From: Streptomyces deccanensis
Lineage (GTDB): Bacteria; Actinomycetota; Actinomycetes; Streptomycetales; Streptomycetaceae
DNA: 64,000 nucleotides
Assembly (NCBI RefSeq): GCF_022385335.1
Contig: NZ_CP092431.1
Location: 9,300,001-9,364,000, forward strand
Reading direction: 5' to 3'
Both the position numbers and the translations under genes were made by a program. Of the stretch, positions 51,672 to 61,668 are shown piece after piece. The notes below the pieces were generated by a model. The model did not search any database. It was not told the DNA's origin and saw only the letters and a list, made by a program, of their open reading frames with translations. Positions within the stretch are counted from its first letter, which is position 1. Every line of letters begins with the position of its first letter.

Positions 51672-52931
51672 TCAGCCCCCGAAGGCGAGCAGCGACAGCC
51701 ACAGCGCCACCACCGACGACACCAGGGCCACGGGGACGGTGAGCAGGCCGAGGCGGGTGAACTCGCCCAGGTCCACGTCGTGTTCGTGCTGGTGGACGAT
51801 GCGCCGCCACAACAGGGTGGCCAGGGAACCGGCGTACGTCAGGTTCGGGCCGATGTTGACCCCCAGGAGCACGGCGAGCACGGCGCCCGTGCCCAGCGGG
51901 GCGGCCAGCGGGACCAGGACCAGGACCGCCGGCAGGTTGTTGATGACGTTGGACAGCACGGCGGCCAGGGCGGCGACGCCGAGCAGGGCGAGCAGGCCGG
52001 TGCCGGACGGCATCACGCGGCCCAGCGCGTCGGCGAGCCCGTTGTCGACCACCGCGCGCACCACGATGCCCAGCGCCAGCACGAACGCGAGGAAGGGCAG
52101 GGAGAGGGAGTGGAAGAGGGCGCGCGGGCCGGTGGTCCGGCGGACCAGCGCGCGGACCGCGAGCACCAGGGCCCCGGCCAGCGCCGCCCACACCGGCTCG
52201 ATCCCGAGCGCCGACGTCAGCACGAACCCGGCGAGCGTGCACACGACCGTGACCAGCGCGAACATCGGCAGCTCGGGCGCCTCGACGGCCTCCTCGGGCG
52301 CGGGCGCCCCGGCGTCCAGATCGGCCGCGAAGAACCGCCGGAACACCAGGTACTCGGCGGCCACGGCCACCGCCCACGGCGCCGCCATCAGCAGCGCGAA
52401 CCGGGTGAACGTCAGCCCGGAGGCCGTGAAGGCCAGCAGGTTGGTGAGGTTGGACACGGGCAGCAGCAGCGAGGCCGTGTTCGACAGATGCGCGGTGGCG
52501 TACAGATGCGGCTTGGGGCGGGCGCCCAGCCGGGCCACGGTCGCGAACACCACCGGAGTGAGCAGGACGACCGTCGCGTCCAGGCTCAGCACCGCCGTGA
52601 TGCCGGAGGCCAGCGCGAACGTCGACCCCAGCAGCCGACGGGGCCGGCCGGCCGACGCGCGCGCCATCCACGCCCCGCACGCCTGGAACAGCCCTTCGTC
52701 GTCGCAGAGCTTGGCCAGCACGAGCACGGCGGCGAGGAACCCGAGAACCGGGCCCAGCAGCTCGGCCTCGGCACGGGCGTGCTCCCAGGAGACGGCACCG
52801 GCGGCGACGGCGATCCCGGCGGCCGGTACGGCGACCACGGCCTCCGGCAGTCCGAAGGGGTGGGCGACCGCGCAGCCGAGGACGACGACGAGCAGGACGA
52901 CGGACAGGACCTCGGCGAGGGCGGTGTTCAC
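51672..52931 (-). CDS. ArsB/NhaD/SLC13-type membrane transporter
   Basis: A 419-residue protein with about eleven helices. STFALASGITAVLSLDATVVLLTP, SNTASLLLPVSNLTNLLAF and VINNLPAVLVLVPLAAPLG are the paired hairpin motifs of the ion-transporter superfamily that includes ArsB and dicarboxylate carriers. Arsenite, phosphate-like anions or citrate are possible substrates; no ars gene is adjacent to decide. GTG at 52931 is chosen on the hydrophobic first helix (VLSVVLLVVVLGCAV) and family length. Confidence 0.85.
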   Translation of the reverse strand: MNTALAEVLSVVLLVVVLGCAVAHPFGLPEAVVAVPAAGIAVAAGAVSWEHARAEAELLGPVLGFLAAVLVLAKLCDDEGLFQACGAWMARASAGRPRRLLGSTFALASGITAVLSLDATVVLLTPVVFATVARLGARPKPHLYATAHLSNTASLLLPVSNLTNLLAFTASGLTFTRFALLMAAPWAVAVAAEYLVFRRFFAADLDAGAPAPEEAVEAPELPMFALVTVVCTLAGFVLTSALGIEPVWAALAGALVLAVRALVRRTTGPRALFHSLSLPFLAFVLALGIVVRAVVDNGLADALGRVMPSGTGLLALLGVAALAAVLSNVINNLPAVLVLVPLAAPLGTGAVLAVLLGVNIGPNLTYAGSLATLLWRRIVHQHEHDVDLGEFTRLGLLTVPVALVSSVVALWLSLLAFGG

Positions 52932-53078
52932 GGCAGGGCTTTCGGGCGTTCTTCGTCGGGGGACGTCCGGGCGCTCGACGGCGCGGGGACGGGTGCACAC
53001 TACAGCTGCCCGCCGACGACCAGCGAACACGCGTGCGGCCTCAGGGTGAGACGAGGCTCACCGCGGCACCGGTCGTCC

Positions 53079-55508
53079 TCACTCCTCCGACAGCGTCAGA
53101 TCCGCCCAGATCGTCTTGCCGTCCTCGGTGTGCCGACTGCCCCAGCGCTGGGTCAGCTGGGCCACGAGCAGCAGACCGCGTCCGCCCTCGTCGAAGGTCT
53201 TGGCCCGGCGCAGATGCGGGGCGGTGCCGCTGCCGTCCGACACCTCGCAGATCAGCGTGGTGTCGTCGTGGATCAGACGCAGCTGGATCGGCGGGGCGCC
53301 GTGCCGGATGGCGTTGGTGACCAGCTCGCTCACCACCAGCTCGGCCGTGAACGCCGACTCGCTGATGCCCCACAGCGCCATCTGCGTCAGCACGTACTGA
53401 CGGGTGCGGGCCACGAACGCGGGGTCCGCCGGGATCGACCAGGTCGCCACCCGTTCCGCCCGGAGCCCACGGGTGCGGGCCAGCAGCAGCGCCACGTCGT
53501 CGGGCGCGCCGTTCGCGGGGAGCAGGGAGTGGACGACGTCCTGGCAGATGTCGTCCAGCGAGCCCTTGCGGCCGGACAGCGCCTCCGCCAGCAGTTCCTG
53601 GCCGGTGTCGATGTCCCGGTCCCGGGTCTCGATCAGGCCGTCGGTGTAGAGGGCGATGACCGTGCCCTCGGGCAGTTCGAGCTCGGCGGACTCGAAGGGC
53701 AGTCCGCCGAGGCCCAGGGGCTGTCCCGACGGCACTTCGACCTCCATGGGCCGTCCGTCCGGGTCGAGGACCACCGGCGGCGGATGCCCGGCACGGGCGA
53801 AGGTGCAGCGCCGGGTCACCGGGTCGTAGACGGCGTACAGACACGTGGCGCCCACCTCACCGGTCACCCCCTCGCTGCCGGCCTCGGCGGACAGGCGTAC
53901 GACGAGGTCGTCGAGGTGGGTGAGCAGCTCGTCGGGGGCGAGGTCGACGTCGGCGAGGGTGCGGACGGCGGTCCGCAGCCGGCCCATGGTGGCGGAGGCC
54001 TGGACGCCGTGGCCGACGACGTCGCCGACGACCATGGCGACCCGCATCCCGGAGAGCGGGATGACGTCGAACCAGTCGCCGCCGACCCCGGCCTGGGCCG
54101 CCGGGAGGTAGCGGGAGGCGGCCTCCAGCGCGGGCATGCGAGGCAGGGTCTGGGGGAGGAGGCTGCGCTGCAGGGCGAGGGCTGTCTCGCGCTCGCGGGA
54201 GTAGCGGCGGGCGTTGTCGATGCAGACGGCGGCGCGGGCCGTGACCTCCTCGGCCAGCAGCTCGTCGTCGGCGGTGTACGGGTCGAGCCGTTTGAAGCGG
54301 GTCAGGACGGCCACGCCGAGGGTGGTGCCCCGGGCCCGGATCGGTACCGACATGGTGGTGTGGACGCCCAGCTCCTTGACCCGCTGGCTGCGTATCGGGT
54401 CCCAGGCGAGCCAGTCCACGAGGGTGTTGGCGGGGTCCGTCGCCACGACCGTGTGCCCGATCGACAGGGACGCCGCCTGAGGGGAGCCGGCCGGGTAGAC
54501 GTCGGTCCGGCCCACCTCGACCACCGCCTCGGGGCAGCCGGGGGTCACCGACTGGTGGGCGGCGCGACGCAGGGTGAACGGCGCGGAGAGCGGGCCCTCG
54601 TGCGGTTCGTCGCCGTGGTCGAGGGACTGCATCAGATCGACGCTGACGAAGTCGGCGAGGACCGGGACGCACACATCGGCCAGCTCCTGGGCCGTCCGCC
54701 GCACGTCGAGGGTGGTGCCGATGCGGATGCTCGCCTCGTTCACCAGCTGCAGCCGCTGCCGCGCCAGGTACTGCTCGGTGATGTCGTGCCCGGTGACGCA
54801 GACCCCGATCGGCACCCCGGAGTCGTCCGTGAGCGGGGCGATCGCCGCCGACCAGGCGTGGGCGCGGTTCTCGTCGGCGGCCCGCAGGAAGGTCTGCACG
54901 TCCTTGCGCCGGCCCAGGGCCAGCACCTCGCGCAGGTCCTGCTCCAGCTTCTCGCCCTGGCGGCCGCCGATGATCTCGGACATGTGCAGGCCCCGGATGT
55001 TCTCCTCGGGCATGCCCACGGCGTCCGCCATCACGTCGTTGATGCCGCGCAGCCTGAGGCGGTCGTCGAAGACGGCCATGGCGCACGGCGACTGGACCAT
55101 GACGGCCGCGGCGAGCGGATCGTCCCGCACCAGGGGGCCGGGATCGTCCAGCGGACAGAGAACCAGCCAGCTGCCGCCGCCGTCGGTGTTCTTCAGGCCC
55201 CGGTGGTGGGCGAGCAGCCACGCGGTCACCGTACGGCCGTCGCGGTGACGCAGTGCGAGCTTCCCGTTCCAGCTGCGGCTGCCCGGCGGGGGCGGCAGGA
55301 AGGCGCCGTCGGGGGCCAGCAGCTCCTCGGCGGGGCGGCCCACGACCTCCGTCGCGTGCCAGCCCAGCAGGCGTCTGGCGCCCTCGTTCCACTCGACGAT
55401 CGTGCCGTCGCCGTCCATGGCCGCCCGCGCGGTGGCGGCACCGTCCAGGGCGTACGCAGGGGTGTCACCGTGCGTAACCTTGCGGCTCCTCATCGTCGCG
55501 AGTTCCAT
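53079..55508 (-). CDS. PAS-PAS-GAF-PP2C (SpoIIE) phosphatase with HATPase domain
   Basis: An 809-residue multidomain protein. Two PAS domains lie at about 20-140 (DGDGTIVEWNEGARRLLGW) and 150-270 (MAVFDDRLRLRGINDVMADA), a GAF domain at 275-440, a PP2C/SpoIIE domain at 455-670 (GVGGDWFDVIPL, VGDVVGHGVQASATM, LYTDGLIETRD) and a C-terminal HATPase_c-type domain (VVSELVTNAIRHG, DEGGRGLLLV). Such proteins sense stress, dephosphorylate anti-sigma antagonists and may phosphorylate them, controlling alternative sigma factors. The STAS protein at 21.4 kb is the kind of partner it acts on. ATG at 55508 is used, though ATG at 55493 is possible. Confidence 0.9.
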   Translation of the reverse strand: MELATMRSRKVTHGDTPAYALDGAATARAAMDGDGTIVEWNEGARRLLGWHATEVVGRPAEELLAPDGAFLPPPPGSRSWNGKLALRHRDGRTVTAWLLAHHRGLKNTDGGGSWLVLCPLDDPGPLVRDDPLAAAVMVQSPCAMAVFDDRLRLRGINDVMADAVGMPEENIRGLHMSEIIGGRQGEKLEQDLREVLALGRRKDVQTFLRAADENRAHAWSAAIAPLTDDSGVPIGVCVTGHDITEQYLARQRLQLVNEASIRIGTTLDVRRTAQELADVCVPVLADFVSVDLMQSLDHGDEPHEGPLSAPFTLRRAAHQSVTPGCPEAVVEVGRTDVYPAGSPQAASLSIGHTVVATDPANTLVDWLAWDPIRSQRVKELGVHTTMSVPIRARGTTLGVAVLTRFKRLDPYTADDELLAEEVTARAAVCIDNARRYSRERETALALQRSLLPQTLPRMPALEAASRYLPAAQAGVGGDWFDVIPLSGMRVAMVVGDVVGHGVQASATMGRLRTAVRTLADVDLAPDELLTHLDDLVVRLSAEAGSEGVTGEVGATCLYAVYDPVTRRCTFARAGHPPPVVLDPDGRPMEVEVPSGQPLGLGGLPFESAELELPEGTVIALYTDGLIETRDRDIDTGQELLAEALSGRKGSLDDICQDVVHSLLPANGAPDDVALLLARTRGLRAERVATWSIPADPAFVARTRQYVLTQMALWGISESAFTAELVVSELVTNAIRHGAPPIQLRLIHDDTTLICEVSDGSGTAPHLRRAKTFDEGGRGLLLVAQLTQRWGSRHTEDGKTIWADLTLSEE

Positions 55509-55754
55509 TCCGCCGGACCGAACGGGCTTACGGGCGAATTCCAGCCTATGCGCTCCGCCGGAAAAGCGGACGGGAAACCGCACCTCCGCCCGATTTGCTG
55601 AACGGGTGTTCGGTGAGTGGCGCGAGGGGCCCTTGACGATCCTGGGGCGGGTCGTCAGATTCTGTTCGGTCACGATCGCATGTGATGGCTTGTGGGGTCT
55701 TGTGCTCCACGGCTCCCCGGAACGTCCACCCGCACGTTCGACGAAGGGAACATC

Positions 55755-58700
55755 ATGACCGTCACCCGCAGATCATTGCTCGTCGCGGGCACCTCCGCCC
55801 CCCTGGTGGGAGCGCTGACGGGCACCGCGACCGCCGCCCCCCGGTCGGGAACCGCCGCCACCCGCCGGACCGTCCCGCTCCGCGACGGCTGGCGCTTCGC
55901 CCTCGTCAACCCCGGCGGCATCACCGACCCCACCGGCGAGTACGCCGACGCCGCGCGCCCCGGGTACGACGACTCCGCCTGGCGGCAGGTCGCCGTCCCC
56001 CACGACTGGTCCATCGAACTCGCCCCCACCACCGAGCACGGCACCACCAGCGGCACCGGCTTCTTCCCCGGCGGCCTCGGCTGGTACCGCACCGCCTTCA
56101 CCCTGCAGCCCTCCCTCGTGGGCAAGCGGATCTCGGTCGAGTTCGACGGCGTCTACATGGACTCGTACGTCCACTGCAACGGCACCGAGGTCGGCCGCCA
56201 CCCCTACGGCTACACCGGCTTCGCGTTCGACCTCACCGACCTGCTGCACACCGACGGCACCACCGAGAACGTCATCGCGGTCAAGGTCCAGAACCGCCTG
56301 CCCAGCAGCCGCTGGTACTCCGGCAGCGGCATCTACCGCGAGGCCCGACTGGTCGTCACCGACCCCGTGCACGTGGCCCGCTGGGGCACGTACGTCACCA
56401 CGCCGGACATCACCGCGAAGCGCGCCCTCGTCCGCGTCCGCACCACCGTCGTGAACGCCTCCGGCGGCACGGCGGACGTCGAGGTCGTCTCCCGCGTCGT
56501 CGACGCCCATGGCCGCACGGTCGCCCGTACGTCCTCCACGGTCGCCGTCACCGGCACCGCGACCGAGACCCACGAACTGACGGTCCGCGAGCCGAGGTTC
56601 TGGGACTTCGCGGACCCGCACCGCTACACCCTCACCACCGAACTCCGCGTCGGTGGCCGCACCACCGACACCCACCGCACCCCCCTCGGCATCCGCACGT
56701 TCCGCTTCGACCCCGACGAGGGCTTCCACCTCAACGGCACCCCGCACAAGATCAAGGGCGTCGACCTCCACCACGACCTCGGCGCGCTCGGCGCCGCCGT
56801 CCACGCCGACGCGATCCGCCGGCAGATGACGATCATGAAGTCGATGGGCGTCAACGCGCTGCGCACCTCACACAACCCGCCCTCGCCCGAGATGATCGAG
56901 GTCTGCGAGGACCTCGGCATCGTGATGACGGTGGAGGCCTTCGACTGCTGGCGCAGCCCCAAGACCCGCTACGACTACGGCCGTTTCTTCGACGAGTGGG
57001 CCGACCGCGACATCACCGAGATGGTGCTCGCGGCCCGCAACTCGCCCGCCGTCCTGATGTGGTCCCTCGGCAACGAGGTCTCCGAGTTCACCTCCACCTC
57101 CGGCCTCGCCATGGCGGACCGCCTGATCGCCGCCCTCAAGGCCTCCGACGACACCCGCCCCGTCGTCATCGGCTCCCACCGCCACCGCAGCGTCCCCGCC
57201 CCCGGCACCCCCGGCGACCTGATCCTCGCCAAGCTCGACGGCCTCGGCCTCAACTACAACACCGCCAAGTCGGTGGACGCCCTGCACGCCCGCTACCCGC
57301 ACCTGTTCCTCTTCGAGTCGGAGTCGTCCTCGGAGACCTCCACGCGAGGCGTCTACCAGGAGCCCGAGCGCCTCAACACCGGCGAGAACCACACACCGGG
57401 CCGACGGGGCGTCTCCTCCTACGACAACAACCTCGCCTCCTGGACCATGAGCGGCGAGTACGGCCACAAGAAGGACCGCGACCGGAAGTGGTTCGCCGGG
57501 CAGTTCCTCTGGTCGGGCATCGACTACCTCGGCGAGCCCACGCCGTACGACGTCTTCCCGGTGAAGGCCTCCTTCTTCGGCGCGGTCGACACGGCCGGCT
57601 TCCCCAAGGACATGTACCACCTCTTCCGGAGCCAGTGGACCAGCGAGCCCATGGTCCATCTGCTGCCGATGACCTGGAACCACCAGGAGGGCGACACGGT
57701 CGAGATGTGGGCCTACTCCAACGTCGCCACCGTCGAGCTGTTCCTCAACGGGAAGTCCCTCGGGACGAGGAGGTTCGACGAGAAGAAGACCCTCGACGGG
57801 CGCTCCTACCTGGAGACCACCGAACCCACCGGCGACGACAAGACCTTCACCGAGGGCCCCTACCCGGGCAGCTACACCAGCCCCAACGGCAGCGCGGGCA
57901 AACTCCACCTCACCTGGAAGGTGCCGTACGCCCCCGGTGAGTTGAAGGCGGTGGCACGGCGCGACGGCCGGGTCGTCGCCACCGACGTCCTGCGCACGGC
58001 CGGTGCGCCGCACGCCGTCTGGCTCACCGCCGACCGCAAGTTCATGAAGGCGGACGGGCGTTCGCTGGCCTTCGTCACCGCGGAGATCGTCGACGCCCGG
58101 GGCGTGGTGGTCCCCGACGCCGAGCACCTCCTCACCTTCGACGTCCGGGGAGGCTCCCTCGCGGGCCTCGACAACGGCCGCGAGGAGAGCGCCGAGCGCT
58201 ACCAGGCCTCCACCCGCACCGCCTTCGGCGGCAAGGTGCTCGCGATCGTCCGGTCCGGGGCCGAGGCGGGCGCGGTACGGGTGACGGCACGGGCGGCCGG
58301 GCTGCGCACCGGAAGGGTGAGCGTGCGCGCCACGCCGACGCGCGACAGGTCGACGACCCCGACCGCCGCGTTCGGGCCCGACCACCCGGCTCCCGTCACC
58401 TACCCCCGCGCCGACGCGAGTTACTCGGGTCGCCCCGACACCCTGCCCGCCGCGATGCTCGACGGCGATCCCGCCACCGGCTGGTCCAACGCGTTCTTCA
58501 AGGCCGCCACCGCCCTGCTGCCCGCGTTCAGCGGGGCGCGGCCCGAGGACTGGGTCTCGGTCGACTGGGGGCGGCCCGGGACGCTCGACCGGGTCGAGGT
58601 CTCCTTCACCGTCGACTCCGGGCACACCCTGCCCGAGGCTGTCGGGGTCGAGGTGTGGGACGGCGGGCGGTACGTCCCCGTGGAGGGCGCGAAGACCGAC

Positions 58701-58844
58701 TGGGCCACCGTCTCCGACGCCCCCACGGCGATCACCTTCACCCCGGTGCGCGGCTCCCGCGTCCGGCTCAGCCTGACGAGCCGCCACCCGGGCGAGACAC
58801 GCGGCGCGGTCCGCATCAGCAGGCTGGACGTCCTCGCAATCTGA
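55755..58844 (+). CDS. Secreted GH2 beta-galactosidase-like enzyme with C-terminal discoidin-type domain
   Basis: A 1029-residue glycoside hydrolase family 2 protein with a Tat-type signal (TRRSLLVAGTSAPLVG, cleavage near TAAP). The sugar-binding domain is at 40-215 (PHDWS, GWYRTAF, RHPYGYTGFAFDLTDLL), an Ig-like domain follows, and the TIM barrel begins near 330. The acid/base Glu is about 441 (SLGNEVSEF) and the nucleophile about 521 (LFLFESES). Residues from about 905 to the end look like an F5/8 type C (discoidin-like) carbohydrate-binding domain. The enzyme probably acts on beta-galactosides or related glycans. ATG at 55755 follows GAAGGGAA. Confidence 0.91.
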   Translation: MTVTRRSLLVAGTSAPLVGALTGTATAAPRSGTAATRRTVPLRDGWRFALVNPGGITDPTGEYADAARPGYDDSAWRQVAVPHDWSIELAPTTEHGTTSGTGFFPGGLGWYRTAFTLQPSLVGKRISVEFDGVYMDSYVHCNGTEVGRHPYGYTGFAFDLTDLLHTDGTTENVIAVKVQNRLPSSRWYSGSGIYREARLVVTDPVHVARWGTYVTTPDITAKRALVRVRTTVVNASGGTADVEVVSRVVDAHGRTVARTSSTVAVTGTATETHELTVREPRFWDFADPHRYTLTTELRVGGRTTDTHRTPLGIRTFRFDPDEGFHLNGTPHKIKGVDLHHDLGALGAAVHADAIRRQMTIMKSMGVNALRTSHNPPSPEMIEVCEDLGIVMTVEAFDCWRSPKTRYDYGRFFDEWADRDITEMVLAARNSPAVLMWSLGNEVSEFTSTSGLAMADRLIAALKASDDTRPVVIGSHRHRSVPAPGTPGDLILAKLDGLGLNYNTAKSVDALHARYPHLFLFESESSSETSTRGVYQEPERLNTGENHTPGRRGVSSYDNNLASWTMSGEYGHKKDRDRKWFAGQFLWSGIDYLGEPTPYDVFPVKASFFGAVDTAGFPKDMYHLFRSQWTSEPMVHLLPMTWNHQEGDTVEMWAYSNVATVELFLNGKSLGTRRFDEKKTLDGRSYLETTEPTGDDKTFTEGPYPGSYTSPNGSAGKLHLTWKVPYAPGELKAVARRDGRVVATDVLRTAGAPHAVWLTADRKFMKADGRSLAFVTAEIVDARGVVVPDAEHLLTFDVRGGSLAGLDNGREESAERYQASTRTAFGGKVLAIVRSGAEAGAVRVTARAAGLRTGRVSVRATPTRDRSTTPTAAFGPDHPAPVTYPRADASYSGRPDTLPAAMLDGDPATGWSNAFFKAATALLPAFSGARPEDWVSVDWGRPGTLDRVEVSFTVDSGHTLPEAVGVEVWDGGRYVPVEGAKTDWATVSDAPTAITFTPVRGSRVRLSLTSRHPGETRGAVRISRLDVLAI

Positions 58845-58874
58845 CGCGCCGGGCCTCGTCGGCGCGCCGCCGCC

Positions 58875-58909
58875 ACGGTCCGGACGGAAACCAGTCCCGT
58901 CCGGACCGT
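58875..58909. terminator. 13-bp terminator after GH2 gene
   Basis: ACGGTCCGGACGG (58875-58887) pairs with CCGTCCGGACCGT (58897-58909) over a 9-base loop, 30 bases past the GH2 stop. Confidence 0.8.
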
Positions 58910-58953
58910 TGACGAGCTGTCATGTCTCTAACAGCATGGCCATCGTCCGCATC

Positions 58954-58967
58954 TGGGAGCGCTCCCA
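58954..58967 (+). promoter_or_regulatory. CebR operator (cellobiose-responsive box)
   Basis: TGGGAGCGCTCCCA is a perfect 14-bp palindrome identical to the Streptomyces CebR consensus, the site by which CebR represses cellulase and cellobiose-uptake genes until cello-oligosaccharides release it. It lies 77 bases before the GH9 start. Confidence 0.92.
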
Positions 58968-59044
58968 CACCCTGTTCCCGTACCCGCGCCACCCGGCACC
59001 ACCCGTCACCGACTGCGCCCCCACCTCCCCCGAGGAGCCCAGAC

Positions 59045-61288
59045 GTGAAACGACGCAGAACCACCCTGCTCGCCCTGACGACCCTCCTCGCGGCCGCGCT
59101 CACCGCGCTGCCCACCGGCCCGGCCCAGGCCGAGGAGGTCGAACAGGTCAAGAACGGCACCTTCGACACCACCACCGCCCCCTGGTGGACGACCGGCAAC
59201 GTCACCGCCGGCCTCACCGGCGGCCGGCTCTGCGCCGAGATCCCCGGCGGCACCACCAACCGCTGGGACGCCGCCGTCGGCCAGAACGACATCACCCTGG
59301 TCAAGGGCGAGTCGTACCGCTTCAGCTTCTCCGCCTCCGGCACGCCCCAGGGCAACGTCCTGCGGGCCATCGTCGGCCTGTCGGTGGCCCCGTACGACAC
59401 CTACTTCGAGGTCAGCCCGCAGCTGAACGTCTCGGGCGACTCCTACACGTACACCTTCACCTCGCCCGTCGACGCCACCCAGGCCCAGGTCGGCTTCCAA
59501 GTGGGCGGCAACGCGAACCCGTTCACCTTCTGCATGGACGACGTCTCCCTGCTCGGCGGGGTGCCGCCGGAGGTCTACGAGCCCGACACCGGGCCCCGGG
59601 TGCGGGTCAACCAGGTCGCCTATCTGCCCGCCGGGCCGAAGAACGCCACCCTGGTGACCGACGCGACGGAGCGGCTGCCCTGGCAGCTGAAGAAGGCCTC
59701 GGGTGCCGTCGTCGCCCACGGGCGGAGCACCCCGCGCGGCCTCGACGCCTCCTCCGGGCAGAACGTCCACTCGATCGACTTCGGCGCGTACCGGGGGCGC
59801 GGCACCGGCTTCACCCTGGTCGTCGACGGCCAGACCAGCCGCCCCTTCGACATCGACCCGGCCGCCTACGAACGCCTGCGCCTGGACTCGCTGAAGTACT
59901 ACTACACCCAGCGCAGCGGCACCCCGATCAGCGACGACCTGCGTCCCGGCTACGGCCGCGCCGCCGGCCATGTCGACGTGGCGCCCAACCAGGGCGACGG
60001 GAACGTGCCCTGCCAGCCCGGCGTCTGCGACTACCGGCTCGACGTCACCGGCGGCTGGTACGACGCCGGCGACCACGGCAAGTACGTCGTCAACGGCGGC
60101 ATCTCCACCTGGGAGGTGCTGAGCACCTACGAACGCGCGCTGCACGCCCGTACCGGCAAGGCGGGCAAGCTCGGCGACGGCTCGCTGAACATCCCCGAGA
60201 GCGGCAACAAGGTGCCCGACCTGCTGGACGAGGTCCGCTGGGAGCTGGACTTCCTGCTGAAGATGCAGGTGCCGCAGGGCAAGCCGCTCGCGGGCATGGC
60301 CCACCACAAGATCCACGACGAGCAGTGGACCGGTCTGCCGCTGATGCCCGCCGACGACCCGCAGAAGCGCGAACTGCACCCGCCGAGCACGGCGGCGACC
60401 CTCAACCTGGCGGCGACGGCCGCCCAGGCGGCCCGCCTGTACCGCCCCTACGACCGGGCCTTCGCCGCGAAGGCCCTCACCGCGGCCCGCACCGCGTGGG
60501 CGGCGGCCCTGGAACACCCGGCCGTGTACGCCTCCGAGAGCGACGGCATCGGCGGGGGCGCCTACGCCGACAACAACGTCACCGACGAGTTCTACTGGGC
60601 GGCCGCCCAGTTGTACCTGACCACCGGCGAGAAGGCCTTCCAGGACCACGTCCTCGCCTCACCCGTGCACACCGCCGACATCTTCGGACCCATCGGCTTC
60701 GACTGGGCCCGCACGGCCGCCGCGGGCCGCCTCGACCTCGCGACCGTGCCGAACAAGCTGCCCGGCCGCGACAAGGTCCGCCAGTCCGTGGTCAAGGCCG
60801 CCGACCGCTACCTGGCCACGCTGAAGGCCCACCCGTACGGCATGCCGTACGCGCCCGACAACAACCTCTACGACTGGGGCTCCAACCACCAGATCCTCAA
60901 CAACGCGGTCGTCGTCGCCACGGCCTACGACATCAGCGGGGCGTCCAAGTACCGGGAGGGCGCGCTCCAGAGCATGGACTACCTCTTCGGCCGCAACGCC
61001 CTCAACATCTCCTACGTCACCGGCTACGGCGAGGTCGACGCCCGCAATCAGCACGCCCGTTGGTACGCCCACCAGCTCGACCCGGACCAGCCCAACCCGC
61101 CGGCCGGCACCCTCGCGGGCGGCCCCAACTCCTCCATCCAGGACCCCTACGCGCAGAGCAAACTCCAGGGCTGCGTCGGCCAGTTCTGCTACATCGACGA
61201 CATCCAGTCCTGGTCGACCAACGAGCACACGATCAACTGGAACGCGGCCCTGGCCCGTATGGCCTCGTTCGTCGCGGACCAGACCTGA
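59045..61288 (+). CDS. Secreted GH9 endoglucanase with CBM4/9-like module
   Basis: A 747-residue cellulase. Sec signal: [15 protein letters not shown] with cleavage near AQAEE. A CBM4/9-like domain spans about 35-180 ([20 protein letters not shown]), a CelD-N Ig-like domain about 185-275 ([20 protein letters not shown]), then the GH9 (alpha/alpha)6 domain. Catalytic Asp pair is in [12 protein letters not shown] (about 340 and 343), the acid Glu about 727 (STNEHTINW), with [14 protein letters not shown] and HARWYAHQ completing the site. The enzyme cleaves beta-1,4-glucan outside the cell. GTG at 59045 has GAGGAG upstream. The CebR box predicts cellobiose induction. Confidence 0.94.
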   Translation: MKRRRTTLLALTTLLAAALTALPTGPAQAEEVEQVKNGTFDTTTAPWWTTGNVTAGLTGGRLCAEIPGGTTNRWDAAVGQNDITLVKGESYRFSFSASGTPQGNVLRAIVGLSVAPYDTYFEVSPQLNVSGDSYTYTFTSPVDATQAQVGFQVGGNANPFTFCMDDVSLLGGVPPEVYEPDTGPRVRVNQVAYLPAGPKNATLVTDATERLPWQLKKASGAVVAHGRSTPRGLDASSGQNVHSIDFGAYRGRGTGFTLVVDGQTSRPFDIDPAAYERLRLDSLKYYYTQRSGTPISDDLRPGYGRAAGHVDVAPNQGDGNVPCQPGVCDYRLDVTGGWYDAGDHGKYVVNGGISTWEVLSTYERALHARTGKAGKLGDGSLNIPESGNKVPDLLDEVRWELDFLLKMQVPQGKPLAGMAHHKIHDEQWTGLPLMPADDPQKRELHPPSTAATLNLAATAAQAARLYRPYDRAFAAKALTAARTAWAAALEHPAVYASESDGIGGGAYADNNVTDEFYWAAAQLYLTTGEKAFQDHVLASPVHTADIFGPIGFDWARTAAAGRLDLATVPNKLPGRDKVRQSVVKAADRYLATLKAHPYGMPYAPDNNLYDWGSNHQILNNAVVVATAYDISGASKYREGALQSMDYLFGRNALNISYVTGYGEVDARNQHARWYAHQLDPDQPNPPAGTLAGGPNSSIQDPYAQSKLQGCVGQFCYIDDIQSWSTNEHTINWNAALARMASFVADQT

Positions 61289-61312
61289 CACCCCACCTCA
61301 CCTCGCACGTGT

Positions 61313-61342
61313 GCGGCCGATGCCCTCCGGGGCGTCGGCCGC
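61313..61342 (+). terminator. Terminator after GH9 gene
   Basis: GCGGCCGATGCCC (61313-61325) pairs with GGGCGTCGGCCGC (61330-61342) with one T-G wobble and a 4-base loop, 25 bases past the GH9 stop. Confidence 0.75.
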
Positions 61343-61349
61343 CTTGCGT

Positions 61350-61412
61350 CGGTACCGCCTTACCATGGCCTTGACCTGCGATTATTTACGGGTAAGTACC
61401 CTCGCGGTACCG
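61350..61412 (+). promoter_or_regulatory. Toxin-antitoxin promoter with palindromes
   Basis: TTGACC (61371-61376) and TAAGTA (61393-61398) with a 16-base spacer form a plausible promoter. GGGTAAGTACCC (61390-61401) is a palindrome covering the -10, and CGGTACCG occurs at 61350-61357 and 61405-61412, flanking it. This fits autorepression by the antitoxin. Confidence 0.6.
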
Positions 61413-61419
61413 TGGGCGC

Positions 61420-61665
61420 ATGCCAGCTCTGAATGTGGAGTTCAGCGACCGCGAGCTAGAGGACCTGCGGCAGATGGCCAGGGAACGCGGTACGTCCATG
61501 AAGGCGCTCGTGCGCGAGGCGGCCGCGGCCGACATCGTGCGGCACCGGGCGCTGAAGGAGGGCGCGGAGGCGTTCCGGGAGTTCTTCACCGCGCACGCCG
61601 ACGAGTTCGCCGCCGCCTTCCCGGACGACGAACCCGCCGCCAAGGCGGGGGGACGGGCCGTCTGA
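61420..61665 (+). CDS. Ribbon-helix-helix-like antitoxin
   Basis: An 81-residue protein. The first 40 residues (LNVEFSDRELEDLRQMARER, then TSMKALVREAAAADIV) have a beta strand followed by two helices, the ribbon-helix-helix pattern used for DNA binding by antitoxins. The acidic C-terminal half (EFFTAHADEFAAAFPDDEPA) would wrap and neutralise the toxin. The toxin gene starts 3 bases after its stop. ATG at 61420 lacks a strong ribosome site and may be leaderless. Confidence 0.75.
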   Translation: MPALNVEFSDRELEDLRQMARERGTSMKALVREAAAADIVRHRALKEGAEAFREFFTAHADEFAAAFPDDEPAAKAGGRAV

Positions 61666-61668
61666 CCG

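Noticed and set aside
51780..55601. 1273-residue plus-strand open frame
   Set aside because: Antisense of the transporter and phosphatase genes, whose frames contain full domain sets.
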